From positions 186,001-250,000 of the forward strand of contig CANJKZ010000408.1 in the NCBI GenBank assembly GCA_947471745.1: a stretch of DNA of 64,000 bases. The letters run 5' to 3'. This document shows, piece by piece, positions 1 to 11,417 of this stretch. Origin of the DNA: Closterium sp. Naga37s-1 (Eukaryota > Streptophyta > Zygnematophyceae > Desmidiales > Closteriaceae). The stretch's first letter is position 1; each line of letters opens with the position of its first letter. The translations under genes were made by a program, and so were the position numbers. The notes under the pieces were generated by a model that was not told the DNA's origin, did not search any database, and saw only the letters and a list, made by a program, of their open reading frames with translations.

Positions 1-10
1 CCCTCCCCAG

Positions 11-315
11 GTGACAACCTAATGATATCAGGAGAGCCCAGTGTGAACCAGTGGCTGCTAGGAGACGGAGGCAACGTGCAGTGGACTCTCCGCTTCAACC
101 GAACACCCAACACAGCCGGGTTCAACGCCACGGGCGGGGACACTGTTGCCATCAGCTCTTCTGTCTTCCCATTGGCTGTGCTTGTGGGCGGCCAACAGTG
201 CCAGATGCCGGCCTTTTTGCCTACCGCTAAGGCTGCAGGGACAGGCGGGAGCAGGGGTGGGGCTGTATGGTGGAGCGTGGCAGTGGCAGTGGCTGTGTGG
301 GCACTGCTGTGCTGA
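11..315 (+). CDS. 3'-terminal exon of a putative GPI-anchored or C-terminally anchored surface protein (partial)
   Basis: The window opens with a pyrimidine run and AG that look like a splice acceptor (1-10), and the open frame then runs to a TGA at 313-315. About 100 residues are visible. The first 70 or so are mixed and polar, with NxT-type glycosylation sequons (NRT, NAT). A small-residue stretch (AAGTGGSRGG) follows, then a hydrophobic tail with no charged residues that ends directly at the stop. A small-residue site plus a terminal hydrophobic segment is the usual layout of a GPI-attachment signal, though a C-terminal membrane anchor is equally possible. I do not recognise the family. 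The 5' part of the gene lies outside the window. It converges on the U-box gene downstream. Confidence 0.5.
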
Positions 316-985
316 TATGCACATTAGCTTGTCTTTACAGATGTTACGGTTTCTGTTTGTGTAGCCTTGGGTTTTCTAGTGCTTTTGGACTCACTGAGTG
401 CTAAACTTTGCGGGCAAGCGTGCAATCAAGACCTACTGAGTGCTAAGCCACCACCGGGTTTAACCTGCTTCGTTACAAGGTACACACCCGGCTAAATACA
501 CACACCAGTTGGCGCATCAGGACACAGAGGTAGCATAAATTGCCATAAAATTCCCAAGGCACGAACATTTCAACGAGAAAAGCACACCGATTCCAGCCAA
601 CCACTCTAGGGGTACCCTTGACAGGGCGGCAGCAGCAACCACCCTTGACAGTGCGTGTCATGATGACTCATAATCCATGATGGCAGCAGCAGGAAACACA
701 CTCAATTGCTCTTTCGCAAGAGGTGCTGGCCCTGCAGCTGCAGCAGCTACAAAACACTCATTCCTCTCACCACATGCTACCCCTCTCGGCGTCAAGTGCA
801 TGGTTGTATGGGAGATGAGCAGGAGATAAGATGCTACTTCAGCAGCAGCGGCGGCGGCAGCAGCAGCAAAGACCGTTCGTGGCTCCTCTTAGCCACAAGC
901 TCCTGGTCCTGCAGGCGTTGCAGCAGCTGTGACACCCTCCTCTCACCGGTGCGACACACATGCCATCAAACTGATAACCCCTGCC
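316..985. other. Convergent intergenic region
   Basis: This stretch lies between the end of the plus-strand surface-protein gene and the end of the minus-strand U-box gene, so it should hold both 3' UTRs. The short phrase actgagtgctaa occurs twice about 50 bases apart (388-446). CAG/CGG-type triplet runs occur around 840-870. I see no further gene. Confidence 0.5.
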
Positions 986-3900
986 TTAACTCCTCTTGGA
1001 CATTAGCTCCTGGTCCTGCAGGTGCTGCAGAAGCTGAGACGCCTTCCGCTTAGCCCTGGGCGTGCCACTCCTCAGCAGCAGCTGCAGCGGCGGCACAGCA
1101 CCGCACTGCACCGCAAGCTCCGTGTGCTCCCTGCCGTTCAAACACAGCGAGAGCAGCACCGAAGCCGCATTCTCCTTGTTCCTCGGAGACCCATCTTTCA
1201 TAAGCTCCACTAAAATAGGCACTGCAGTCGCCTCTCCTATCGCCGTCCGCCCCTCTGGGGACGTCGAAAGGACGGCCAGGATCGCGAGAGCCTCGTCCAT
1301 CATGCCCGATCGACGATGCACGAGCAGATCCACAAGAGGCGCAACCACCCCGGCACGCACAGCCCTTGCCTTATTCCCCTGGTAGATCGACAGGTTGAAG
1401 ATTGCAGTAGCCGCATCTTTCTTTCCCCGAGTTGACCCATGCTGAAGCAGGTCCACCAGGGCCGGTATCGCTCCCGCCTGCCCGATCGAAATCTTGTTTT
1501 CATCCATGACTGAGAGCGAGAACAGCGCCGCTGCCGCGTTTTCTCGAGCCTCCATGCTGCCTCCTTTCTCCAGAACCCGAACTATAGCCGGGATGGCTCC
1601 AGCTGAGACAATCAGGCTCTTGTTCGGGTCGTTGATTGACAAGTTTAGTAACCCGGTAACCGTATGCTCCTGCATTTTGGCATCAGCTGGGAGAGGGTCA
1701 GTGAGTAATTCGACCAGGAGGGGAATGATGCCTCCTTCGGCCATTGCAACCCGGTTCTCCACACTTCGTTTCGCCAGCAGCCTTACGTCAACCGCAGCAC
1801 CCTTTCGAACCTCCAGATCCGGCGAGCGAAGCCGGTCCCGAAGCTGCATCACCTGATGTCGATCCGAGAGCGAAATCTCCGCCGAGCCTCCGTCCCCGGT
1901 CCCACCTGCTCCCCCACCGGACCCACCACCCCCACCGCTCCCACCCGCACTTCTACCCCCGCTGCTGCTACCACCACCACTGCTGCTGCTGCTGCTACCA
2001 TGCTTGCTGCTGTGATGGCGGTGCCTGTGGCCTGACTTGTGCGTTCTCTTGGGTAGTTCAACATTGTTGGCTTCGCACCATTGCTGGATGAGGCTTCGCA
2101 GGGAGAAGTTGGGGATGAGCGAGGCGGGCTGGGACAGGATCTGCTGCGTCTTGGGGCACGTCTTGTGACCCTCCTTGAGCCACTGCTCTATGTACGCTCG
2201 ATCGTACGTCTGTTGGGGGAAAGGGGGGGTGGGGGAGGTGGCGGAAGAGGTTGGGGGGGTTGGTGGTGTTGGAGTGTGCCTCAAAAGTCGTGTTGGGTGC
2301 CGTCTTGTGACCCTCCTTCAGCCACTGCTCTATGCACGCTCGATCGTACGTCTGGCGGGGGAAGGGGAGGTGGGGGAGGTGGGGGAAGGGGTTGGGGGGG
2401 TTGGCGGTGTTTGAATGTGCCTCAGAAGTCGTGCTGGGGCACGTCTTGTGACCCTCCTTCAGCCACTGCTCGTCTGGAGGAGTAGAGAGTTGTCAAGAAG
2501 GAAAGGAGTTTGGTGTCTGGGGAGGGATTAAAGGATGGGAAGGGGGGAGGCAGGGAGAAAACGGGGATGTGAGAAAGAGGCATTAGGATGAAGACAAGAA
2601 AGTTACACTAAGAGGAATCCATAATATCTCTCTAACACGCACTGACCTGGCCTGTAGAGACGATCACCGGATCCCTCATAATCTCCAGCGAGATAGGACA
2701 ACGGAAGTCATCCGGAGGCACCACCAGCCGCCCGGACTTCGACCGCAGCGCCGACCCAGTGCCCACGCCGATGCCGCCCCTATCCACCCCATCCTCCGGA
2801 TTCCCCTCCTCCCCTCCCGACCCATCCCCACTCCCCGACTTCCTCATTCCACCGCTCCCCTCCTCCCTGTCCTCCATCCCTCCGCTTAGACTCACTTTAA
2901 GCCGCTCCAGTAACAGTATAATCTTCTCAACCTCCCTTAGCTTCTCATTCTTTCTACTCTCCAACGTAACCCTCCGCTCTGCATCCGCTCTTGAACACAC
3001 GCTGCCATCCCCCGACCTCCCATCCCCCCCTCTAGAAGAAACTGCACTTTTGGGTGAAACCAGAGACTTGGAAGAAACAGAAGGGCCCTCCTCTTTCCCT
3101 TCCCCTCGCCCCCCACTAGACCCTCCCTCCTCCTCTCCTGAAAAACTCATCTCTGCCCCCTTCCTGAGCTCCTCATTTAGTCGCAGCCTCAGCCGTTCCA
3201 TTGCAGATTCCCCACCCCCACCCCCACCCCCTTTGCCGCTTGCCACTGCTGCATCCGTCTCCTCTATAAGCTGATCCCGCGCTCGTTTTAGCGAGGCTAT
3301 CTCCTCGAGAACAGCAGGCAGGGAGATCAGCCCTAGCTTGCCCAAAACCGGGTCTAGTAACCCTGCTTCCACGGAACTTAGCGAGGGTAATGACGGAAAC
3401 CGCCCAGCTGCCCCCCCTGCTCCTCCTGCTGCAGACCCTCCCGCCCCTGCCCCTTCCTCTCCTGTCACACCAGACGGTAACACTGTGATCGTAACACCAG
3501 CAGCAGAAGCAGCAACCTTGTCAATCTCCGCACGTGTATGAGGGAAGGAGGGGAAGGCGGAGAGAACGGCCGGGGAGGGAGGAGGAGCAGAGGGGTGCGG
3601 CGACTGCGGCACGGCAGACAAGTCAATCATCGGTCCTGACCCGTCAACTTCCCCCTGGGAAGCAGCTGCAGAGGCGGAGACAGCGGCAGAGGCGCCGGGT
3701 GCAGCAGTAGCAGCAGCAGCAGCGGCAGCAACAGCAGCAGCGGCGGGGCCGGGGTGACGGGCGGAGCTGTTGAGGGGAGGGCCGCCCAGGCGCGGGTCAG
3801 AGAGGATGTGGCGCACGTCCGCATATAGCTGCTCTTCCTGCGCGTCGTCCAATGCTCGGCTGCGCTTCAACTGCACTTGCACGAGTTGCGTCTGAGGAAG

Positions 3901-5269
3901 GGAGAAAACGGGAGAATGGGGGGAGAGAGGAAGAGAGAGATGAGGTGTACGTCACGTGGGCGTACAGCTGCTCCTCCTGTGCATCGTCCAACGCGCGGCT
4001 GTGCTTCAGTTGAACCTGCACCAGCTGGGTCTCGTAAGGTGGAAAGGGGGAAGGGAGTGAAAAGAGAGGGGAGTCGAGGGGCGAGGGGAAGGGACTGCGC
4101 CCAACACCCCCCATGCGCCCACCCGACATCCCCCCTAATGCGCCCGGCCCCCCATCCGAAATGGCCATCACGTTCACCCAAGCGCCTCAGTATCCTTCCC
4201 TCCCCCCGCCCCCCCCTCCTCCCCCCCGCACATGGCCCCTCTCCCCGCCTCGTCATCCCCCTTCCGCGCACCTGCTCCTGGATTTCTTCCGAGATCGCCA
4301 TCACGTTCATCGGAAGGTCCGCCAGCGCGCCGCTCAGCTCCAGGTTCACCGCGCGCATGCGCTCCGCCATCGCCTCGCGCTCCATCACCTGCGCGCGCGG
4401 AGACGGGGGGAAATGCCGGGGAAGGGGGCATGGGCGGGGGGAAGATGGCGGGGAGGGGGGGGAAGGAGAGAGGGGGAAAGGGCGCGGGAGGGGACACGAA
4501 GGGGGAAGCCTTGCTCAGTATAATGTTGAGCGCGCGCATCCGCTCCGCCATTGCCCCACGGCTCATCGTTTGCGCAACGCGTACAGCGCCGGGGAAGCAA
4601 TGCGGAGAGGTGAGGCGCGAGGGGTGACGGAAACGGTGATAATGGAAGAAATTTCACACGCGAAACATCAGAGAGGCGCGAGGCGTAGGGGCGAGTGAAA
4701 TGCGGGAGAGCGGGGTGAGCGGGGAGCGCGGGGAGGGCGGGAGCGCGGGGAGGGCGGGAGCGCGGGGAGGGAGGAGATGATGTGGCGGGAAAGCGAGGAC
4801 GCAGGAAGGTGATGCGATGCGAGGAGCAAGGTGCAACGTTACAACCCTGATTGTTAAGATGAGTAAGGTAAGAAGCGGGGGGGAAGGAAAGCGAGGGGTA
4901 ACGATCGATAAGGTCGACTGACCATATAGATGGATTAGGGAAAGAAGGGCGGTAGGGAGAAGGGAGGTAAGGCGCACTGACCATCCAGATGCGGCTTCCG
5001 CTGCTGCAGTCCACGAGAATGGTCTTGGCGGCGCTAAGCGCGGCCCGCATGCTCTGAAACGCCACCACCGCCGCCGGCGGGAGCGGGCTCTTGACGTCTC
5101 TAATCTCCTCGAAGAGCGGCGCGAGCAGCTTGATCCGACGGATGAGAATCTGACACGAGCGCTTGTGGCTGCGCAGGCGATCGCCGAGCGCGGAGATCTC
5201 GTTGATGATGGCGAGTAAGGAGCCCACTAATGCCATCGATGATGACGTGGCCATCCGCGTCGACGACAT
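986..5269 (-). CDS. Plant U-box E3 ubiquitin ligase with ARM repeats (PUB family)
   Basis: This is a probable E2-binding ubiquitin ligase of the plant PUB class. Four exons join in frame: 5269-4982, 4388-4272, 3891-2647 and 2209-986, giving about 957 residues. Exons 1-2 and the start of exon 3 match the U-box N-terminal domain (about residues 10-160). A low-complexity Gly/Ser/Glu linker follows. The U-box (about 531-603) is split by intron 3 inside the motif: FRCPISLEIMRDPVIVSTGQ ends exon 3, and TYDRAYIEQWLKEGHKTCP opens exon 4. After a His/Ser/Gly-rich spacer come about seven ARM repeats (about 665-950), with the recurrent AGAIPALVDLL-type helix. The start ATG at 5269 is the first in a frame that reads directly into the N-terminal domain. 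Plant relatives of this layout (PUB12-14, PUB4 type) act in immunity and development and are about 650-830 residues long; the extra length here is linker. Introns carry partial copies of exons 2, 3 and 4. Confidence 0.88.
2287..2480 (-). repeat. Exon echoes of the U-box exon inside intron 3
   Basis: Two extra copies of the beginning of exon 4 lie in the intron just upstream of it, at about 2298-2361 and 2431-2479. The first still has an acceptor-like cag and encodes TYDRACIEQWLKEGHKT, one residue off the real exon. The second is shorter. G-rich flanking sequence is duplicated with them (offset about 142 bases), so each copy is a partial tandem duplication of exon start plus intron end. Neither has a donor site. 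Confidence 0.85.
3955..4571 (-). repeat. Exon echoes of U-box gene exons 2 and 3 in introns 1 and 2
   Basis: At about 3956-4035 (intron 2) lies a copy of the start of exon 3 (TQLVQVQLKHSRALDDAQEE; real exon has R for H). At about 4158-4177 is a short copy of the exon 2 segment MNVMAIS. At about 4515-4571 (intron 1) is a copy of the start of exon 2 (AMAERMRALNIILS against AMAERMRAVNLELS). The copies sit in the intron adjoining their parent exon and are degenerate. Intron 1 also holds a short G-rich direct repeat at about 4720-4770 (unit gagcgcggggagggcgg). Confidence 0.8.
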
Positions 5270-6227
5270 GGTGACTGATTGCAGGATTATTCGGGCACAA
5301 ATGCTAATGTAGTTGGCTCGAATCTTCTTGTTTCGTTGGCTTAGATGCTTCTGGGGCTGGCTCCGAAGGGGAAACTAAATATCGGGACAGGAACTGACGT
5401 GCAGATAAAAAAGGGCCAACCTAGTGTACGGTTGGCTGATAAATTGAGCACATATTCATGAGCAGCGATAGACTGTTCGTGCATCAAGCGAAGGAGGCGG
5501 ACACACCAGCAGCTTCAGCCGGCTGTTGAGGTGAAGCCATAAATGTGGAAAGCTGGCTTTTGTTCGTAACCGTGCTTGAATCGAAACAGGAAGTCTTGGA
5601 AACTCGGCGAGTATGAACCACTTGCTGCGATGCAGAAACGGAGCTCCTAATGGATTTGCCATTGCGAGTTACCACATTGTTTCGAAAAAAAAATCATCGT
5701 AGACGCGCCGATGAGGATTTGAGAAGATTGCGAAAGTTGGGCGAACCTGTCATGGTATTGGGTTTCGTGAGCTCGTGAAAATGGATGCAGGCCCACTCGG
5801 CAACCTCCGTACCTGCTACAGTGATGCTTCATTCAGATAAGACAACTCAGCTTCGGGATGATGTGAGATTGTCAGAGAAGCCACTGTCAGGCTCTGACGC
5901 CGAGTCAACGCGCAAATTTTCGCGATGCTGCGAGCCGAGCTGCCGCCTTTTTGGTTTCGTGGCTGCCAAAGACCCTTGTGCGGTGCTTGAGCTGGAGCTT
6001 GCTCGCATCGACGGCCGAGAATTTCGTTTATGAAGTGATTGACCCGATCGGAGGGTGAGTATCAGCTCATTTCATCAGCTCATACTCCATAACATTCAAC
6101 TCAGTACTGAGGTTGTATTCACTACACCCTATGGGGAAACACCTTTGAGCCCAGCGAATGTACTGTGTGTTTCTTCCTCCCCTCCTGGCGTATCTGCTGG
6201 CATGCAGCATCTCCCTCCGTTTTCTAA
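5270..6227. other. Intergenic region upstream of the U-box gene
   Basis: About 950 bases separate the U-box start codon from the target site of the gypsy insertion. It should include the 5' UTR and promoter of the minus-strand U-box gene. Short open frames here (for example 5785-6033 on +) have no recognisable domain. I see no repeat or RNA gene. Confidence 0.4.
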
Positions 6228-6232
6228 TCCCG

Positions 6233-6559
6233 TGTTACGAGTGCAATGAATCGAAGTAGCGAGAATTGCACTAAGGTGTCAAACGAGTACAAAATGTGAG
6301 CGAATGCATGAGCGAACATTTATACGCGAAACATGCAAACGGTAACGCGGTGCGTGCGAGCTAGCTAGTGCTACGCTGGAGTGAGGCTTGGGCTAGTCCC
6401 GAAGCGTAGGCCGACACGGCCATGCCAGCAGTGCGAGGTTTGGTGAAAACAGTGTGCGCGAAGTCGGCGAAGCCCCGTTAGCAGTAACGGGCGAACAACG
6501 GCTGTTGCTGTACGCGATGTAGTCGGGCTCCGTAAGGAATGCCGAGAAAATTCCTTACA
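6233..6559 (-). repeat. 3' LTR of the gypsy element
   Basis: Second copy of the 327 bp LTR, preceded in the element by a G-rich purine tract and followed by the TCCCG target duplication at 6228-6232. Two substitutions separate it from the 5' LTR. Confidence 0.95.
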
Positions 6560-6576
6560 CTACCCCCCCCCCCTCA
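6560..6576 (-). promoter_or_regulatory. Polypurine tract of the gypsy element
   Basis: On the minus strand a run of about eleven G flanked by A and TAG lies immediately before the 3' LTR, where the plus-strand primer of LTR elements is expected. Confidence 0.7.
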
Positions 6577-6590
6577 AGAAGCCCCCTCCG

Positions 6591-9500
6591 CTACGCGAGT
6601 GCGTGTATATCGCGGAATCCCCGGCTCCTCAGGTACACTTGCAGGGCAGGGTGTTTTTCGATGTTGGCCAGGGGCACCCAGCTGTCCTCAGTTGGCGTGC
6701 GATCCTTCCAGCGGACGAGGAATTCAATCCTCTTGAGTCCCGTGGGGTGTCGAATCCGATGGCTCAGGATTTTTTCGGGCTCGATGATCGGCTCCGATGC
6801 AGGGCGAGTCATGGATGGCGGGCGGTGGCGAGGCAGTTGGCTTGTGGTTGGGATGTAGGGGCGAAGCAAGCTGACATGGAACGAAGGGCTGATGTACCAG
6901 TCGGTCGGTAACAGTAGGTGCGCGGTTACTGGCGTGATCATGTGGCTGATTTGGAATGGGCCACAGTAGCGCGGTCGAAGTTTTGGTACGTCGGGCAGTC
7001 GCAGATTTTGCGTGTCGAGCAGTACGTAATCCCCTGACTGGTATGTGAATGGGCGGCGGTGGCGGTCAGCGTTGCGCTTAGCGATGGCGTTTGCTTTTTT
7101 AATTGCTTCTGCGGCTCTGGTGCGGGCAGCTTGCAGAATTTCGGCGAATTGCTGTGCTCGTGGTGTTGGGTTGTCCGGACTCGGCGTCATGGGCACTGTA
7201 GGATTTTGCCCGTAGTTCAGGTAGAAGGGGGACTGCTGCGTCGTCGCTGACGTGGCATTATTGTACGCGAACTCGATCAGCGGCAGCTGCTGCTCCCAAG
7301 TCGTGGGGTCGTCGCACGTGGCACGAATCAACTGCTCCATCGTCTGATTCGTCCGCTCCGTTTGACCGTCGGTCTCGGGGTGGTACGACGAACTGAACTG
7401 CAGCCTGGTTCCGAACTGCTCCCAGAGGTTCTTCCAGAAGTTGCTGGTGAACTTCGTGTCCCTGTCGCTGATAATCGCTGTTGGTATCCTGTGCAGGCGA
7501 ACAACGGCTGCGATGAACAGACGAGCGGTCTCCTCGGCTGAGATCGACTTTTTGCACGCAGCGAAGTGCGCCATCTTCGTCAATCTGTCAACGACGACCA
7601 TCACCGCGTCGTTACCCCCAGGGTTCGAAGGTAACCCTGTGACGAAGTCCATGGTAACCTGCTGCCAGGCGCGCTCGGGCGGTGGTATCGGCTGCAATTG
7701 ACCCGCCTTCCGCTTCCTTGAGCTCTTCATCACCTGACACGTGGGGCACGAGCCCACGTGCTGCTGTACGTCGGTCAACAGCTCTGGCCAGTAGTAATAC
7801 CGCTGCAGTTGCTGTCGCGTTTTTTCTACCCCAAAATGTCCCGAGGTAATTCCGTCGTGTGCCTCCTGCAGTAGTAGCTCCCTCAGTAGTGAGTACGCGG
7901 GTACCCAGATGCGGTTGGTGCCTGTTTTTACATAATAAACTCCTTTAGCTTCTGCCAGTTGCTGTGAATTTCCGGTCGTGAAGAATGGGTCGGTGCGGTA
8001 TCCGTGGGTAAATAGGCCTGTTAAAAGTGGGTTGGTCTGGGCGAGTAGGATGGCGTGGAGTTGGGCGGTAGGGCGGGTGAGTGCGTCGGCGATGTTGGAT
8101 GCGCCTTTCTTGTACGTAACCGTGTAGTGGAAGTTGGACTCGAGGTAGTCCAACCAGCGAATCTGTCGTGGATTGAGATTCGGTTGGGCGCGTAAGTACT
8201 GTAGTGATCGGTGGTCTGTCCGTACTGTCACGTCGGCGCCAGTCAGGTAACACCGCCAAACCTTGAACGCGTGCACGATCGCCAACATTTCGCGGTCGTG
8301 TATCGGGTAATTGCGTTCGGGCGGGTGCAGCTTGCGGGACTCGTACGCGATTGGCTGGAGGCCGTTCCCGAAATCCTGCAACAGTACTGCTCCCACAGCG
8401 ATGTCACTGGCGTCAGTGACGAGCTCGAACGGACGGTGTGGATCTGCGATGTGAAGCACGGGCGGTGAGCACAAAATGTTTTTGAGGGCCGAGAAGGCAG
8501 CTTGCTCTTTCTCCCCCCACGTGTACTCAACCCCCTTCCTCAGCAGGTCAGTCAACGGGGCAATCAGCTTCGCCATGTCGGGGACGAACCGGCGCACGTA
8601 GTTGACGAACCCCAAAAAACTCTGCAACTCGGTCAAGTTAGTCGGCGCGTGCCATGCTTGAATCGTCGCAATTTTCTTCGGGTCTATTTCCACTCCTGCA
8701 GCTGAAATAACGTGTCCCAAAAATTCCAGGCGGTCCTGTAAAAACGCACACTTAGACGCTTTGGTCAGTAGGCGGTTCTCACTCAGGATTTTAAAAACTG
8801 CGTCGATGTCCTGTAAGTGCTGTGCTCTGTCAGGGCTGTAAATCAGTATGTCGTCCAGGTATACTATGACGCACTTATCTAAGAGCGGGCGGAAAGCTTC
8901 GTTCATGGTCATTTGAAAGGTGGCGGGGGCGTTGGTCAGTCCGAAAGGCATGCCGGTGTATTCGAAGGATCCGTAGCGTGTGCGGAATGCGGTCTTAGGG
9001 CAGTCGGGCGGGTTGACGCGAATCTGGTGGTAACCCCCTCGGAGGTCGATTTTCGTGAAAACCCGGGCTGTGCGCAGTTGGTCGATCAGTTCGTCGGCTC
9101 GCGGGATGGGGTAACGGGATTTGATGGTAACCCTGTTCAGTGCTCTGTAATCTATGCACATGCGAAATCCCCCGTCTTTTTTCGGTGTGAACAGTATCGG
9201 TGCTGCGAAGGGCGACGAACTAGGGCGGATGAATTCCTTCGCGAGCAGGTAATCGAGCTGCTTCCTTAGTTCGTCCAGTTCGGGCTAGGTCAGTCGAAAC
9301 TGTCGCTGTACTGTTGGCTGTGCCCCCGGTTCTAACTCTATCCTGTGGTCGTGCGGTCGCTGAGGTGGCAGTCCCGTTGGTAAATCGTCCGGGAAAATGT
9401 CGCTGTACTGCTTCAACAGTGCTGCCAGGTCACTCGGTACGTCGGCCAGCAGTTTCTGTAAATCCCCTCCTTTGTCTGCTGCCTCAGCTTCCCGAATGTC

Positions 9501-10040
9501 GACCGCGTACACGTCAGCTCCTGCCGCTATGGCGCGTTTCATCGTGATCGCGTTGACACGCACCGACGAAGACTCAGGTGAGCCCCAGCGAGGTAAGGCG
9601 ATGTTGTTACCGTTCACTCGCACGGTGCAGTCACCCGTCGCCCAGTCGATTCGCGGATTGTGTCGTCGCAACCAATCATGCCCGAGTAAAATATCGGTTC
9701 TGTCGAGGGTCGTTGCGAGCATTTCCTGGCTAAACGTGAAGTTACCCCCACATCAAATCCGAACCCGGTCTACGCGTTCCCGTATCGCCAGCGGCGTGCC
9801 GTCTACCAGTCGTGCGTCGATCTCAGGTAAACATTTGTCCAGTGGCAGTCGCAGTTTTTGTGCTGTAGCGGTGTTGATGAGGCTGTGGCTGGCTCCTCAG
9901 TCTACGAAGATTTTAACTAAGTCCGTCCCGATTTTCCCACTAAGCAGTATGGGGCTGTCTACCGTAGTCCCCTCCTTATTCGGCCGAGTGTGGTCGATTG
10001 CGTGAACCGGCACAATCACTCGGTGAGGGTCGGTTGGGTC
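6591..10040 (-). pseudogene. pol: gypsy pol (protease, RT, RNase H, integrase, chromodomain) with three in-frame stops
   Basis: One reading frame runs from about 10040 to a stop at 6591 and is interrupted only by three stops: 9897-9899, 9753-9755 and 9285-9287. The first falls in the protease active-site motif, where the residue between D and GAS is replaced by a stop (FVD-stop-GASHS). The second follows DRVRI. The third follows RQFRLT, just before the RT. The remainder is clean. The RT has the YLDD box (VIVYLDDILIYS). RNase H has TDAS and the His-rich end. Integrase has an HHCC finger (SCPTCQ) and the D,D,E core (DRDTKFTSNFW, HPETDGQTERTN). A chromodomain follows (RIEFLVRWKDRTPTEDSW). It reads through to HALA at the C-terminus. 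Reverse transcription and integration would depend on readthrough or on help from an intact relative. Confidence 0.95.
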
Positions 10041-10078
10041 GGGCGAGCGGCGTGACCTGTCAGTAGAGGGCCCGTCTG

Positions 10079-11234
10079 CTACTGACTCCCAGCGTTTCCC
10101 TGCTGCTTGGTCTGTTTCTGCTGCTCAGCTTCCCCCTTCCCCTTAGCGTTTTCCGGGCATTCGCTCTTGCGATGTCCCGGCCGATTGCACGCAAAGCAGC
10201 GCCCTTTGAACGGTGCGGCAGCGGCATTTGCGGCGACGGCACGTATCGTGGCACCCTCGTTCGTCCCACGAGGCCGATGTCCCCAATGGCTGCTTCCGTA
10301 GGACCCCGGTCTCGGTCGGCGGAAGAAATCAAGTTTCTCCGCCATAGCGAGAATTTCTTGAAAGTCGGTGACGCCGCGAAGCTGGATTTCCTGAGCGATG
10401 TCCTGCTTCAGGCCGCCGATGTAGCGGTCGATGCGCTCGCTCTCGTGCATATATCCCACCTGCTCGCATAGCGCCAGAAATCCGCTCGTGTAGTCTTGGA
10501 CGGAACCGAGTTGGCGCCAAGTGCGGAGCTTCTGTCGCGCCGCGATCGAAGCCGCGATTGGCTCGAAACGAGCGCGTAAACCTGCGCACCACGCGTCCCA
10601 CGTGCGATACTGGGGCACCTCCACGAAACGGCGCCCAGGGTCCGGTTTGTCCTTCCCGTGTCGGTAGAGTCGCGTAGTCCACCGGCTTCGTGACGATGAC
10701 GCGCCACCAGTCCATGGCGGGTCCTCGCAGCAACGACACGGCGTAGCGAATCTTCGCCGTATCCTCCGAGACGTAGTTCGCGTCGAAGAAGACGTTCAAC
10801 GTGAAGAGCCACGCCTGAACGGTAGGACCACCCCGCTGACTTGGGTCAAAGCATGGCGGACGCTGCGGCTTTAGCGGCATCGGCGACGGAAGAGTTGATT
10901 CGCCGGCCGGCACTGAAATCGTGACTCGAGGTTGAGTCCTGGCCGCATTCGTCGCGTCGGGGTGTGTCGTGCCGTGGTCGTCGTCTCCGTCATGGCGGAC
11001 GACGCCATCACTTGCGGCGCTCGCGGGTTGCCCCACACTTCCGTGCTGTGATGTCTGTGGTGCGGGCTGAATCGGAGTGCCAGGTGCTTGGGATTGTGCT
11101 CGTGTGAGGTCGTTTTGCAGGGACGAGCGTTCTGCCGTCAGCGTCGCAATTTCCTCGGCGCTCTCGCGGATTTGTCGCAGCAGATCGTTCAAGTGCTCCT
11201 GCGTGAGAGTCGTGACGTCGATATGTTCAGCCAT
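10079..11234 (-). pseudogene. gag: gypsy gag, frameshifted
   Basis: Starts at an ATG (11234) with MAEHIDVTTLT and a short coiled-coil-like N-terminus, then a capsid-type region (QAWLFTLNVFF, MDWWR). The frame shifts once at about 10640-10660, after DYATLPTREG. The other frame then continues with the rest of the capsid domain and a CCHC zinc knuckle, CFACNRPGHRKSEC, near 10180, and ends at a TAG (10079). The knuckle has the usual CX2CX4HX4C spacing. Gag would form the virus-like particle and bind RNA. With the one-base shift this copy cannot make full-length Gag, unless the shift is a sequencing error or a programmed site. I see no slippery motif that would argue for the latter. Confidence 0.9.
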
Positions 11235-11399
11235 TTCGAAGGGCGTCGGCTCGTCTTAGTCTAGGCGCAGTCGTGGCTGCACGCGTTTACGAGAGAACGC
11301 GAGGACAGCGGCTCCTAGGTGCTAAGGTACGTGAGTCCCTTCGAGTGAGAAATCAAAAGTTGATTTCCTGAGGTGCGGAGATGCGCGGTCCGAAAGAAA

Positions 11400-11415
11400 G
11401 GGGCTCTGAATACCA
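11400..11415 (-). promoter_or_regulatory. Primer binding site of the gypsy element
   Basis: Directly inside the 5' LTR the minus strand reads TGGTATTCAGAGCCCC. It resembles the common initiator-Met tRNA site TGGTATCAGAGC with one extra T. The position and the TGGTAT start support priming by a Met-type tRNA; the inserted base leaves the exact tRNA open. Confidence 0.65.
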
Positions 11416-11417
11416 AG

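Noticed and set aside
9285..9899. Stop codon reassignment suggested by in-frame TGA and TAG in gypsy pol
   Set aside because: TGA and TAG end host genes here (for example TGA in B55 and XRCC1), so the standard code applies.
10079..10081. Programmed readthrough of the gypsy gag TAG
   Set aside because: The following bases do not match the CAR-YYA readthrough context, and protease lies in another frame.
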